Source of the DNA: Prolixibacteraceae bacterium
GTDB lineage: Bacteria; Bacteroidota; Bacteroidia; Bacteroidales; Prolixibacteraceae
Reading direction: 5' to 3'
NCBI GenBank assembly: GCA_019459485.1
Contig: JAIBEZ010000026.1
Span: forward strand, 1-64,000
Length of the DNA: 64,000 nucleotides
Shown one piece after another: positions 1 through 7,841 of the stretch. The stretch's first letter is position 1; every line of letters begins with the position of its first letter. The notes beneath the pieces were generated by a model, which saw nothing but the letters and a program-made list of their open reading frames with translations, searched no databases and was not told the DNA's origin. The position numbers and the translations under genes are program-made.

Positions 1-1
1 A

Positions 2-1123
2 GCCAACGTTTTGCGCGAATACCTTACGCGACCACAAAAGGACAATGTATTCGATTCTGAAGAAGTACTTCAGGTGCTTGATCTATGTCTTTCATGCAAA
101 GCATGTAAGTCGGAATGCCCGTCGAACATTGACATGGCCAAATTCAAGGCTGAATTTTTACAGCAATATTACGACCAGCACGGCTTCCCGATGCGTTCGT
201 TACTGATTGCTTATCTGCCGCGAATCAACAAACCGGGGATGGTTTTCCGCTCGATTTCCAACCTGATTACCTCAACGAAACTCTTCAAAAAGGCCATTGG
301 TTTTGCTCCGGAAAGGAAAATTCCTGAACTATCGAAACTTAGTTTGCGAAAGTGGTATCGAAAACCAATCTTGTTGGAAAAGGAGAAAATTGGGAAAGTG
401 CATCTGTTTGCTGATGAGTTTACCAATTTCAACGAAAGCCACATCGGGATAAAAACCATTTTGTTGCTGAATAAACTGGGCTACGAAGTGGTTATTCCGA
501 AACATCTGGAAAGCGGGCGAACCTTCCTTTCGAAAGGATTGCTGCGCAAAGCCAAACAGATTGCAAATTTCAATGTCAGCCAGCTCTCCGGAATGATTTC
601 AGATGAAACTCCGCTCATTGGAATTGAACCTTCCACCATTCTAACTTTCAGGGACGAATATCCTGAACTGGTTGACCAAACGCTTCAGGAAAAAGCAAAA
701 TCACTGGCAAAAAATGCACTGATGCTGGAAGAGTTTATTGTTCGCGAAATGGCCAAAGGCAACATCCGGAGCGAACAATTTTGTGCAGACTCAAAAGTCA
801 TTAAACTTCACGGACACTGTCAGCAAAGAGCAGTGGCCTCTACCCTACCCACCCGCCAAATGCTCGAACTGCCCGCCAATTACACCGTTCAGGAAATTAA
901 AAGCGGATGTTGCGGAATGGCTGGTTCGTTTGGCTATGAAAAAGAGCATTTCGAATTAAGCATGCAAATCGGTGAACTGGATTTGTTCCCGGCAGTACGG
1001 AAATCAACTTCCGAAGAAATTATTGCAGCTCCCGGAACCTCCTGCCGCCACCACATAGAAGACGGAACAGGCAGAAAAGTGCTGCATCCGGTGGAGGTGC
1101 TTTGGGATGCAGTGTTGAAATAA
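2..1123 (+). CDS. FAD-linked oxidase / (Fe-S)-binding protein, C-terminal part (5' cut by window edge)
   Basis: The reading frame is open from base 2, so only about 373 C-terminal residues are present; the first in-frame TTG at base 11 is not a real start. Near the visible N-terminus there is a ferredoxin-like cluster motif, CLSCKACKSECP (CxxCxxCxxxC), which binds a 4Fe-4S cluster. Towards the end lie HGHCQQRA and SGCCGMAGSFGYEK, the cysteine-rich CCG domain of the GlpC/HdrB/LutA type. This order matches the C-terminal half of the large fused D-2-hydroxyacid (D-lactate or glycolate type) dehydrogenases, whose N-terminal half is a GlcD-type FAD domain of about 500-600 residues; that half should lie upstream of the window. 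The likely role is membrane-associated oxidation of a 2-hydroxyacid with electron transfer through Fe-S centres. The exact substrate cannot be told from this part. Confidence 0.85.
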   Translation, partial: ANVLREYLTRPQKDNVFDSEEVLQVLDLCLSCKACKSECPSNIDMAKFKAEFLQQYYDQHGFPMRSLLIAYLPRINKPGMVFRSISNLITSTKLFKKAIGFAPERKIPELSKLSLRKWYRKPILLEKEKIGKVHLFADEFTNFNESHIGIKTILLLNKLGYEVVIPKHLESGRTFLSKGLLRKAKQIANFNVSQLSGMISDETPLIGIEPSTILTFRDEYPELVDQTLQEKAKSLAKNALMLEEFIVREMAKGNIRSEQFCADSKVIKLHGHCQQRAVASTLPTRQMLELPANYTVQEIKSGCCGMAGSFGYEKEHFELSMQIGELDLFPAVRKSTSEEIIAAPGTSCRHHIEDGTGRKVLHPVEVLWDAVLK

Positions 1124-1135
1124 GAATCTGATTTC

Positions 1136-1168
1136 ATTGAGCTGGTGACTTTCCGTCACCTGCTCAAT
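1136..1168. repeat. 33-bp imperfect palindrome, copy 1
   Basis: The arms ATTGAGC-T-GGTGAC (1136-1149) and GTCACC-T-GCTCAAT (1155-1168) pair completely except for one T-T mismatch and enclose a 5-nt loop. It starts 13 bp after the stop codon of the oxidoreductase gene and could serve as a transcription end, but no T-run follows. A palindrome with the same core (TGAGC.GGTGACT) lies at 2011-2043, so the two may belong to one dispersed repeat family. Confidence 0.6.
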
Positions 1169-1180
1169 TGAAGTTGCACA

Positions 1181-1240
1181 GTAAAAATAAAACCCCCTCC
1201 GTCAAAACTGAAATTTCAACTTCAATATAAACAGAGGGGG
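1181..1240 (-). terminator. Probable terminator of the 1320-1940 lipoprotein gene
   Basis: On the minus strand CCCCCTC (1240-1234) and GAGGGGG (1199-1193) form a GC-rich stem, followed by TTTTATTTTT (1192-1183). The loop is long (34 nt) but contains its own palindrome TGAAATTTCA. It lies about 80 bp past the stop of the minus-strand lipoprotein gene. Confidence 0.5.
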
Positions 1241-1319
1241 AGAAAAACTGTGCCAATGCTTTTGAACCAATGGATTAAATCAGCAGTTGAAAAGGTTCCG
1301 AGGCAACAGTTTTTTTGAA

Positions 1320-1940
1320 TTACTTTTTGCCTTTTACCATTGTTATTGTTCCGGTCCAGTGATGAAATGAATTGGCAGGATACGAATCCCGGTTATAATC
1401 ATCTGTCCATCCACTTCCGGTTGCACCTTCAAATTTTCCTGTTCCACCAATTATTTCAAATGGATCTTTAAAGTATGAATTCACATCTTCGGGATGATAA
1501 TCCAATCTTCCGTTTAAAACCTGACCTGAACAGGCAACAAATAATTTATCACCATTGGCAGCGACAAACCATGCTTTCATATAATTGCCAGGGTAGATAC
1601 CTGAAATAAATTCACAGCAAAACTCCATATGACTTGTTATTTTCCCCAAATGAGTGGCGGTTCCTTCACCATCATTGTAAACCATTCCCCAACACTCCGG
1701 GCCGATAGGATTGCCATCCTCATCGGTAGGACATTCTCCGCATTCACTGTTTGGCCCTGTCCCAGCCATATAAGTTCCAACAAAATCTGCTTTAAAAGGC
1801 ACAGTAACCGTTACCGGTTTAAGCTTAGCTTTTTTTAGCTCCATTTCAGAAGATTCATCGCCCATTATATTTTCCTTATTACAACCCGCAATCAGGCTTA
1901 CAAAAGCCATCAAAAAGAAAATTTTTACCAGTGTTTTCAT
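1320..1940 (-). CDS. Hypothetical lipoprotein, allene-oxide-cyclase/dirigent-like barrel suspected
   Basis: A 206-residue protein with an N-terminal lipoprotein signal (MKTLVKIFFLMAFVSLIAGC, lipobox cysteine at residue 20), so it should be lipid-anchored in the envelope. The mature part contains several cysteines (CGEC, CWGM, FCCEF) that could form disulfides. Near the C-terminus, IIGGTGKFEGATGSG is a glycine-rich turn that resembles the GGTGxFxxATG signature of dirigent or allene-oxide-cyclase-like beta barrels. That resemblance is the only clue to fold; no function can be assigned. The gene is monocistronic by appearance: palindromes flank it on both sides and a terminator-like stem follows. 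Confidence 0.7.
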   Translation of the reverse strand: MKTLVKIFFLMAFVSLIAGCNKENIMGDESSEMELKKAKLKPVTVTVPFKADFVGTYMAGTGPNSECGECPTDEDGNPIGPECWGMVYNDGEGTATHLGKITSHMEFCCEFISGIYPGNYMKAWFVAANGDKLFVACSGQVLNGRLDYHPEDVNSYFKDPFEIIGGTGKFEGATGSGWTDDYNRDSYPANSFHHWTGTITMVKGKK

Positions 1941-2010
1941 GATTTTGATTTTTAAAGTTTACAAAAGGAAATTAACTTGATTTAATCCATTTCAAATTTC
2001 TGTCAGTGAT

Positions 2011-2043
2011 ACTGAGCGGGTGACTCCAAGTCACCCGTTCAGT
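2011..2043. repeat. 33-bp palindrome, copy 2
   Basis: ACTGAGCGGGTGACT (2011-2025) pairs with AGTCACCCGTTCAGT (2029-2043) around a CCA loop with one wobble position. It shares the TGAGC.GGTGACT core with the palindrome at 1136-1168. It sits in the 137-bp gap between the lipoprotein gene and the gene at 2078-2563 and may act as a transcription end. Confidence 0.6.
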
Positions 2044-2077
2044 AGGTGAATTTAAGACACTTGACCAATAGCATCAC

Positions 2078-2563
2078 CTATCCTACCTGCCCAATCAGCA
2101 CCACGTAGTTTTTGCCGTACTTTTTGGCACATTTCGGACAGGTGGTGTACCACATGTACCACTTCTTAATGGTAAATCCTTTGGTTTTGGCAATGCTTTC
2201 AAAATCGCTGCACCATTTCCCGGTATCTTTGAAAGACCCTTCATAAACTTTACTAAAGAATTTACCGCTAAGTGTAACGTTTTCTGCATCCGGAACTTCT
2301 TTATCTACGGCCAGATAAATATCCATGTTCCATTTCGAAGTGTGATCGGAAAGGCCGAGATTGTCGGGCATGGTTGCTCCGGCATCGCTCACTTTCCGGT
2401 CGAGGCGTTTCATCACCTGCCCAAAATTCATAGGCATGTAAAAAATTGTGAACACTTTGTCCTTAATGAACCGCTTGTTTTCCCAGGCGAATATTTTATC
2501 ATCCCATGGAAGTGGATCAAATTCAGGACAACAAATTTCGTTTGAATCAGAATTAGCTTTCAT
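2078..2563 (-). CDS. Conserved hypothetical protein, GyrI-like/SHS2-type fold suspected
   Basis: A 161-residue cytoplasmic protein with no signal peptide. It starts CCPEFDPLPWDD and carries the conserved stretches YMPMNFGQVMKRLD and SDHTSKWNMDIYLAV, and a zinc-ribbon-like CPKCAKKYGKNYVV at the end. This belongs to a small conserved family that is often labelled hydrolase without evidence; the central region resembles GyrI-like small-molecule-binding domains. It follows the alpha/beta hydrolase gene (2594-3484) on the same strand after 30 bp, so the two are probably co-transcribed. The paired cysteines at both ends could bind a metal. Function unknown. Confidence 0.7.
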   Translation of the reverse strand: MKANSDSNEICCPEFDPLPWDDKIFAWENKRFIKDKVFTIFYMPMNFGQVMKRLDRKVSDAGATMPDNLGLSDHTSKWNMDIYLAVDKEVPDAENVTLSGKFFSKVYEGSFKDTGKWCSDFESIAKTKGFTIKKWYMWYTTCPKCAKKYGKNYVVLIGQVG

Positions 2564-2593
2564 AACAATTCTATTTTAAATTTTAAATAACAG

Positions 2594-3484
2594 CTACTTT
2601 GGAATCTTAAAAAAGTAATAAGGGTCAATATCCCGATACGGTGTCTTCAAAAATTTAATTACCTCAGAATTAATCAACTCAGGATTTTCTGCAGGAACAA
2701 TATGGGAAGCTCCAGGCACAACAAAAAGCTGCGCTTTGGGAAGATTTGCGAATAACTCAATTGTTTGATTGATGTTAATCAGATCATGATCCCCGGCAAC
2801 AACCAGGAAAGGAACGTTGATTGTATGTAATTGGTCAGGAGTAAAATTTGGATATTTCTCCATTAACTCCGCAAGTTTCTTTTGTATGATAGCTTTTCTT
2901 GCTGTATCTGGAGATAGCCTTTCAAAGGCAGAACCAAATCTTTTAATCATAGCTGAAGCCCTTATAATCAAAGGATCATCCGGCATCATCATCACACTGT
3001 CAGGAGGAGCCAGATAATTTTCATGCGTGTAGTTTGCGCCGATTGCAACAACCTTAATCACTTTTTCAGGATGAGAAAAAGCCAATTCCAAACCAATATT
3101 GCCACCATCGCTCCACCCTACAACATTAACTTTTCCAAGATTTAATCTATCAATGAGTTCTGCCATATCCGATGCCATTAAAGCATAGGTAATCTCCTTT
3201 TCGGAGTCAGTAGTCCGTCCCTGTGCCCTGCTGTCGACTGCAATTACTCTGAAATGTTTCGAAAGCTCCGGAATTTGATAAATGAAGCTCTCGATTGAAC
3301 CACTATTGCCATGTAATAAAAGCAATGGTTCTCCTTCGCCATATATTTCGTAATAAACTTTTATATCGCTGATATTAATGCATTTACCAGCGTTGGGATT
3401 TGAACCATATTCAATTGAATTCTGGGCTACAAGATTGCATGTTACAAAAGCAAAAAAAATTAGTACTACTGCATTTTTTTTCAT
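2594..3484 (-). CDS. Secreted alpha/beta-fold hydrolase
   Basis: A 296-residue protein with an N-terminal signal peptide (hydrophobic residues 4-19, ending VAQN). It shows the alpha/beta-hydrolase landmarks: the oxyanion loop LLLHGNSGS, the nucleophile elbow GWSDGGN with its Ser, an acid in VAGDHDLI and a catalytic His in PGASHIV. The HG and GxSxG spacing fits carboxylesterases or haloalkane-dehalogenase-like enzymes of about 270-300 residues. Substrate unknown. An ORF fragment ends 12 bp upstream and a GyrI-like gene follows 30 bp downstream. Confidence 0.85.
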   Translation of the reverse strand: MKKNAVVLIFFAFVTCNLVAQNSIEYGSNPNAGKCINISDIKVYYEIYGEGEPLLLLHGNSGSIESFIYQIPELSKHFRVIAVDSRAQGRTTDSEKEITYALMASDMAELIDRLNLGKVNVVGWSDGGNIGLELAFSHPEKVIKVVAIGANYTHENYLAPPDSVMMMPDDPLIIRASAMIKRFGSAFERLSPDTARKAIIQKKLAELMEKYPNFTPDQLHTINVPFLVVAGDHDLININQTIELFANLPKAQLFVVPGASHIVPAENPELINSEVIKFLKTPYRDIDPYYFFKIPK

Positions 3485-3496
3485 GATTTATTAGAA

Positions 3497-3703
3497 TTAT
3501 TCCAGCGCCTTGTTTAACTTTTCAACATATTCATTTTCAGGGATAAAGCTCCAGCTTATAAAATCAAGTTTCCAGCCATCAGCAGTGTTCACCGCACGGC
3601 AAATAAATCGCCATGGGATTTGGGGGGTATATGGATTTACCGCATGTTGTTCTATAAAATAATTTGCCGTTCGCTCAGCGGCAATTAAGCAATTGTGAAT
3701 CAC
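3497..3703 (-). pseudogene. Possible C-terminal remnant of a gene, 68 residues
   Basis: A short ORF starting at a GTG, with the frame also open for eight codons further upstream before a stop. The protein end, RFICRAVNTADGWKLDF, reads like an amphipathic beta-sheet segment of an NTF2/SnoaL-like domain rather than random translation, but there is no convincing start or ribosome binding site. It ends 12 bp before the alpha/beta hydrolase start. I read it as the decayed tail of a small protein gene; it could equally be a non-coding stretch. Confidence 0.3.
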
Positions 3704-3889
3704 TTTTAAAAAGGCCTGAATACCAATTTACGACACCCAATTGAGTTGTAGAGATATTAATATTGGTTCAGCTTTATATGTATAAATATAAAAATTATAA
3801 CAGTAACAACCTATATTACAGGTAACTAAAATTGAAATATTTTTCCTATCGAAAACTATATTTTCGTTCCCGATTTGGATAAATATGAC

Positions 3890-3928
3890 AAATACGATTC
3901 TTCCGCAGAAAAGTGAGGAATCGTATTT
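3890..3928. terminator. Perfect 11-bp stem-loop, possible terminator
   Basis: AAATACGATTC (3890-3900) and GAATCGTATTT (3918-3928) are exact inverse complements around a 17-nt loop. It lies just past the end of the minus-strand small ORF at 3958-4149. The stem is AT-rich at its base and no clear T-run follows, so termination is only possible. Confidence 0.4.
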
Positions 3929-3957
3929 ATACTGATTAATTTAATTTTATCGAGAGA

Positions 3958-4149
3958 TTATTCGCCCCGTGGATAAATGCTTCTCTCAACACAGAAACTA
4001 CCTTGTTTTTGTGTTCTCAAATCAAGGGCAAGAATCAGAGGTTTTTGTGTGCCGAGATACGGATTGATCATTCGGAGCTGGTAATTCCCGGATTCAACTC
4101 CTGCAACTTCCAACTCCAGATCATAAAGGCAATTGCATTTGCAGCCCAT
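3958..4149 (-). CDS. Small ORF resembling the C-terminus of a CxC-YDL lipoprotein; probable remnant
   Basis: 63 residues beginning MGCKCNCLYDLELEV. The CKCNCLYDL string followed by a strand, a glycine-containing turn and another strand matches the end of small Bacteroidota lipoproteins I have seen, in which a cysteine-rich CxCxYDL motif precedes a final beta hairpin. An in-frame stop sits two codons before the ATG, so no longer N-terminal part is possible as the sequence stands. It may be a decayed 3' fragment or an independent small cysteine-rich protein. It starts 43 bp after the end of the DPP III gene on the same strand. Confidence 0.4.
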   Translation of the reverse strand: MGCKCNCLYDLELEVAGVESGNYQLRMINPYLGTQKPLILALDLRTQKQGSFCVERSIYPRGE

Positions 4150-4192
4150 GTGTTTTTAAATTGCATTGGTTGCATTTTCTAAATCCAAATTA

Positions 4193-6142
4193 TTAATTGA
4201 TCAAAAATCCATATTCGCTGCCGTACCGAAGCATTTGATCTGAATATTCCTCGTCGTACGAAATCAGCACATCGACAGGCGTTCCGCAAGAGTATGTTTT
4301 AAGTTCATAAACAGGATTCAAAAATCCGGAATATGGAGCCAAATCCAGTTTTTTAAAACGTGTCAGAATTTCCTCATGAAGCTGCCGGTCAACTTTAACA
4401 GCAAAGTTTTCAACCAGTTGTTTGGCTGCATCAAAATCTCCTTCCGACTTAATCCGCTGTATTTCTTTCAGCAACTGACCAAACAATTCCCTTAATACCT
4501 GATAATCATTAATCCTGACATACGTTTTTTCTTCTGAACAGACGAATTCGACCACATTTTGCGCTTTTCCGGCTTCGTAAACCCAACGGGCAATCAACTG
4601 ACGGTTACGCATGTGCGATTCTTCAATGTCTTTTCCCGGCTCGATGCGCGTTAATTGAGTCATCAGTCCATTTCTCAAATAGGTATCATATTCGGCTTTG
4701 GCAGCTTCGACCGAAGGAAGCAATCCAAGCTTCATCATCTGGTCGTCAAGCATATAATACAAAGCAAAAAGATCGGCACGTGTTTCTTCGATGGTCGAAT
4801 AATAGTTTTTCAGATTTTCGGTACTTACCCCTTCAAGCACTTTTCCGGAGCCGTGGCCCAGGCATTCGTGCAAATCGGTGTGCAGGTTTCCGGCCAGATA
4901 GCCAAATTGCTTCGCCCTTTGAATTTCTTCCACCGAACCTGCAAATTCTTCCAACATTCCATTGTTCATCGAATCAAGAAAATAAGCCTGGGTAATGTTC
5001 TCGATGGTAACTGATTTCGAACCGTGTTTCTCGCGAATCCATTCGGCATTTGGCAAATTAATTCCAATGGGAGTTGCCGGATAACAATCGCCCGCCAGAA
5101 TTGCCACGTTGATTACCTTTGCACTAACTCCTTTTACTGTTGCCTTTTTAAATTCGGGGGCCACCGGCGAATGATCCTCAAACCATTGTGCATTCTCGCT
5201 CAAAATAGTTGCCCGTTTCGTGGCTTCCTTGTCTTTGTAATTTACTATCGACTCCCAGCTTCCTTTGATTCCCAATGGATCGCCGTACACTTCAATAAAA
5301 CCGTTTACAAAATCGACATCACCTTCCAGTTCCTTCACCCAATCGATGCTGTATTGATCGAACAAGGCCAGATCGCCCGTGGTATAATATTCAATTAAGT
5401 GTCCAATGTATTTCTTCTGAAGGTCGTTTTCTGCATAATTCGCAGCTTTCTCCAACCAAGAGACAATCTGTTCAATCGCTTTTCCATATTTGCCGTCAAG
5501 CTTCCAAACCTGCTCAATCAAGCGGCCATCTTCTTTTACAAGAGTCGAGTTCAATCCAAACGAAACCGGCTCTGCTCCTGCCGGGGCTTTAAGTTCAGCA
5601 TAAAAAACTTCCGCTTCGCGTTGGGTTACATTTTGGTAATAATTGTTGGCTGACGACGCGACCAGATCATCTTTCGGATCAAGATTTACCCGTTTTGATT
5701 CTTTTTCAGGATTAAAAATAACCTCTTCAATTTCAATAATGAATGCTTCAAAGCTTTGGCCTGATTTTACTTTAAATCCGTACCAATCAGACTGTGCAAC
5801 CAACTCATTGAAATAGGTTTCTGGAAAACCTGCAGGTATCTTTTCGGTTGAATAATGATGATGAATCCCATTTGAAAACCAAACCCGTTTCAGATATACT
5901 TCGAAAGATTTAAACTGATCAGACTCACGGTTTCCTTTAAATGTTTTCCAGATAGTTTCGAGTACCGCCCGAATCCTCAAATTGAACCGATTGTTCTGAT
6001 CCCATAAAATATCTCGCCCGCAAAGAGCTGCCTGCGAAAGATGATAGATGTACATTTTCTTTTTCAGATCAAGTGCCTCGAATCCGGGAACAGCAAATCT
6101 CAATATCTTCAGGTCGGCAAATTTTTCAGCAAAAACTTCCAT
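4193..6142 (-). CDS. Dipeptidyl peptidase III (peptidase family M49)
   Basis: A 649-residue zinc metallopeptidase without a signal peptide, expected to release dipeptides from the N-terminus of short peptides in the cytoplasm. The hexapeptide zinc motif is HECLGH at about residue 427 and the third ligand is the Glu of EETRAD at about residue 451. Most M49 enzymes have HELLGH; a Cys in the second variable position is known from the Bacteroides thetaiotaomicron enzyme, so this is a clade feature rather than a defect. Proteins of this group are often mislabelled dihydrofolate reductase in databases. Length fits the bacterial family (about 650-680). It follows the methyltransferase gene (6151-6825) by 8 bp and is probably co-transcribed with it. 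Confidence 0.9.
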   Translation of the reverse strand: MEVFAEKFADLKILRFAVPGFEALDLKKKMYIYHLSQAALCGRDILWDQNNRFNLRIRAVLETIWKTFKGNRESDQFKSFEVYLKRVWFSNGIHHHYSTEKIPAGFPETYFNELVAQSDWYGFKVKSGQSFEAFIIEIEEVIFNPEKESKRVNLDPKDDLVASSANNYYQNVTQREAEVFYAELKAPAGAEPVSFGLNSTLVKEDGRLIEQVWKLDGKYGKAIEQIVSWLEKAANYAENDLQKKYIGHLIEYYTTGDLALFDQYSIDWVKELEGDVDFVNGFIEVYGDPLGIKGSWESIVNYKDKEATKRATILSENAQWFEDHSPVAPEFKKATVKGVSAKVINVAILAGDCYPATPIGINLPNAEWIREKHGSKSVTIENITQAYFLDSMNNGMLEEFAGSVEEIQRAKQFGYLAGNLHTDLHECLGHGSGKVLEGVSTENLKNYYSTIEETRADLFALYYMLDDQMMKLGLLPSVEAAKAEYDTYLRNGLMTQLTRIEPGKDIEESHMRNRQLIARWVYEAGKAQNVVEFVCSEEKTYVRINDYQVLRELFGQLLKEIQRIKSEGDFDAAKQLVENFAVKVDRQLHEEILTRFKKLDLAPYSGFLNPVYELKTYSCGTPVDVLISYDEEYSDQMLRYGSEYGFLIN

Positions 6143-6150
6143 GTTTTCAG

Positions 6151-6825
6151 TTATTTATTCAGTTCTTCAAATTTTTCCTCCAATAAATCGACACGTTTTA
6201 GCGATACGCGCAGCCAATCGAGCATAACTTTTTGTTTTTCAACTTCGCTAAGTTGCCAGTCAATGGATGATTTTTTCCGAAGTTGATGCGTTAAATGGTG
6301 CAAAACAACCGAAACAGCGACAGAAACGTTTAGGCTTTCAGTAAAACCCACCATCGGAATTTTCATGAATTCATCGGCTTCTTTTTTTGCCCATTCAGTC
6401 AGGCCGGGTCGTTCGCAACCAAAAACAATGGCTGCCTTTCCCTTTTTCAAATCAAATTCCTCCAAATCAACATCGTGCTCATGCGGAGTAGCAACAACAA
6501 TCCGGTAACCTTCCTGACGTAGTTTCTGTAATGCTTCCGGGGTATTCATTTCAGTGCGGTTGTAACGGTTAACAGTCACCCAATTGGTCGAACCTCTGAC
6601 CACATCCTTGTTGGCTTGAAAAACGTGTGTATTTTCGATGACATGGATATTTTGAATACCGAAACATTCGGAAGTTCGAACAACAGCGCTGGCATTTTGG
6701 GTCTGGTAAAGATCTTCGAGTACTACGGTAAGATAATTGGTCCGGAACGAAAGAATTTTATTAAACATGGTAAGTCTTTCAGAAGTAACAAATTCTGAAA
6801 GATACTGTATCAATTTGGCTTCCAT
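6151..6825 (-). CDS. SpoU/TrmH-family tRNA or rRNA 2'-O-methyltransferase
   Basis: A 224-residue SPOUT-class methyltransferase. Motif 1 is NASAVVRTSECFG near residue 40, and the knotted AdoMet-binding region is AIVFGCERPGLT followed by MVGFTESLNVSVAVSVVLH. The N/R and SLNVSVA pattern is that of TrmH, which methylates the ribose of G18 in tRNA, and the size (about 220-230) fits TrmH better than the longer RlmB. Whether the target is tRNA or rRNA is an inference. It leads a two-gene unit with dipeptidyl peptidase III. Confidence 0.85.
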   Translation of the reverse strand: MEAKLIQYLSEFVTSERLTMFNKILSFRTNYLTVVLEDLYQTQNASAVVRTSECFGIQNIHVIENTHVFQANKDVVRGSTNWVTVNRYNRTEMNTPEALQKLRQEGYRIVVATPHEHDVDLEEFDLKKGKAAIVFGCERPGLTEWAKKEADEFMKIPMVGFTESLNVSVAVSVVLHHLTHQLRKKSSIDWQLSEVEKQKVMLDWLRVSLKRVDLLEEKFEELNK

Positions 6826-6851
6826 CTTATTTATTTTGGCAGGGGTAAAGG

Positions 6852-6885
6852 TAAAAAAAAGAGCCGCATTAAATTTATGCAGCTC
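6852..6885 (-). terminator. Rho-independent terminator of the HU gene
   Basis: On the minus strand GAGCTGCAT (6885-6877) pairs with ATGCGGCTC (6869-6861) with a single wobble, around a 7-nt loop, followed by eight T. It lies 26 bp past the HU stop codon. Confidence 0.85.
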
Positions 6886-6911
6886 CTTTGTAATTTTTTT
6901 TAGGAAAAATA

Positions 6912-7181
6912 CTATACAGTATCAGCCAATTCAGCACCTGGTTTAAATTTTACGACATTCTTTTCCGGAATTGTAATTGTTGCACCTGATTGAGGGTTTC
7001 TTCCGGTTCTTGCGCTACGTGACGCAACAGAAAAAGATCCGAATCCGATAAGAGCAACACGATCACCATTTTTCAGGGCATCAGTAGTAGCTTCTACAAA
7101 AGCATCCAGTGATTTTTTTGCATCGGCTTTGGTCAAACCAGCTTTTTCAGCAATTGCATCGATTAATTGTGCTTTGTTCAT
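6912..7181 (-). CDS. HU family DNA-binding protein
   Basis: An 89-residue nucleoid protein that matches HU-beta in length and sequence: MNKAQLIDAIAEKAGL at the N-terminus, the conserved FGSF turn, and the DNA-wrapping arm with the RTGRNPQSG motif and its proline. It acts as a homodimer that bends and compacts DNA. It is transcribed alone, with its own terminator downstream and a 260-bp AT-rich upstream gap shared with the divergent tRNA-Ser gene. Confidence 0.95.
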   Translation of the reverse strand: MNKAQLIDAIAEKAGLTKADAKKSLDAFVEATTDALKNGDRVALIGFGSFSVASRSARTGRNPQSGATITIPEKNVVKFKPGAELADTV

Positions 7182-7400
7182 AAGAAAACATGTTTAAGGT
7201 TAAAAAAATATGTGAAATACAAATATTAGGTTATTAAAACCATCAAAAAAACCAATACCAAAAATGGAAACCTTAATAAAATCAATGCTTTCAAAAGGTT
7301 CTCTTAATTGAGATACTAAATTCATAAATAAGATTCAAAAAAACAACCGTTCCGAAGATTTTTTTTTAAATTTATTTCTGTCCGATTTTTTGAAATATCT

Positions 7401-7430
7401 ATTGTGGTTTAAAAATATTTTCTACTTTTG
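7401..7430 (+). promoter_or_regulatory. Bacteroidota-type promoter of tRNA-Ser(UGA)
   Basis: ATTG (7401-7404), 18 bp, then TACTTTTG (7423-7430), matching the phylum's -33 TTTG / -7 TAnnTTTG consensus. The tRNA begins 12 bp downstream, as expected for a directly transcribed tRNA. Confidence 0.65.
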
Positions 7431-7441
7431 CCACCGCGTTT

Positions 7442-7528
7442 GGAGAGATGGCAGAGTGGTCGAACGCGGCGGTCTTGAAAACCGTTGACCGTGTGAGCGG
7501 TCCGGGGGTTCGAATCCCTCTCTCTCCG
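7442..7528 (+). tRNA. tRNA-Ser (anticodon UGA)
   Basis: An 87-nt type II tRNA. Acceptor GGAGAGA (7442-7448) pairs with TCTCTCC (7521-7527), discriminator G at 7528. The anticodon loop is CTTGAAA with TGA. A long variable arm follows and the T arm contains GGTTCGAATCC. CCA is not encoded. It is followed by a strong terminator. Confidence 0.95.
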
Positions 7529-7535
7529 CAAATAC

Positions 7536-7573
7536 AAAAGCCTGAATATCATTGATATTCAGGCTTTTTATTT
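7536..7573 (+). terminator. Rho-independent terminator after tRNA-Ser
   Basis: AAAGCCTGAATATC and GATATTCAGGCTTT form a perfect stem around an ATT loop, followed by a T-rich tail. It begins 8 bp after the tRNA. Confidence 0.85.
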
Positions 7574-7841
7574 TTCTATTTATTTTGGAGAATCTGTCTT
7601 TTTTTAAGAAATTCAATCCATTTATCTTCATTCTAAATAAATCAACCCTGTTATTAGAAACTGATAATTATTGAACTAAAGCAGTTTTCAGTACTTTTTA
7701 CCAAAGATTGAATAAATCAAAATCCAAATAATATTAGAGCAAAAACCCCATTTAATCTAATTTTCATGACCTTGGCCGTCGATTTTTTTCGGATGTTAGA
7801 AGCCCAAAGAATGGAAAGTTGAATCGGCTGATCAGAAAACA

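Noticed and set aside
4193-6142. Dihydrofolate reductase function for the M49 protein
   Set aside because: The name circulates in annotations of this family, but the HECLGH and EETRAD zinc motifs show a peptidase and no folate-reductase features are present.
7422-7631. 69-codon minus-strand frame over tRNA-Ser(UGA)
   Set aside because: It is the translation of the antisense of a tRNA gene; such frames commonly cause false annotations.
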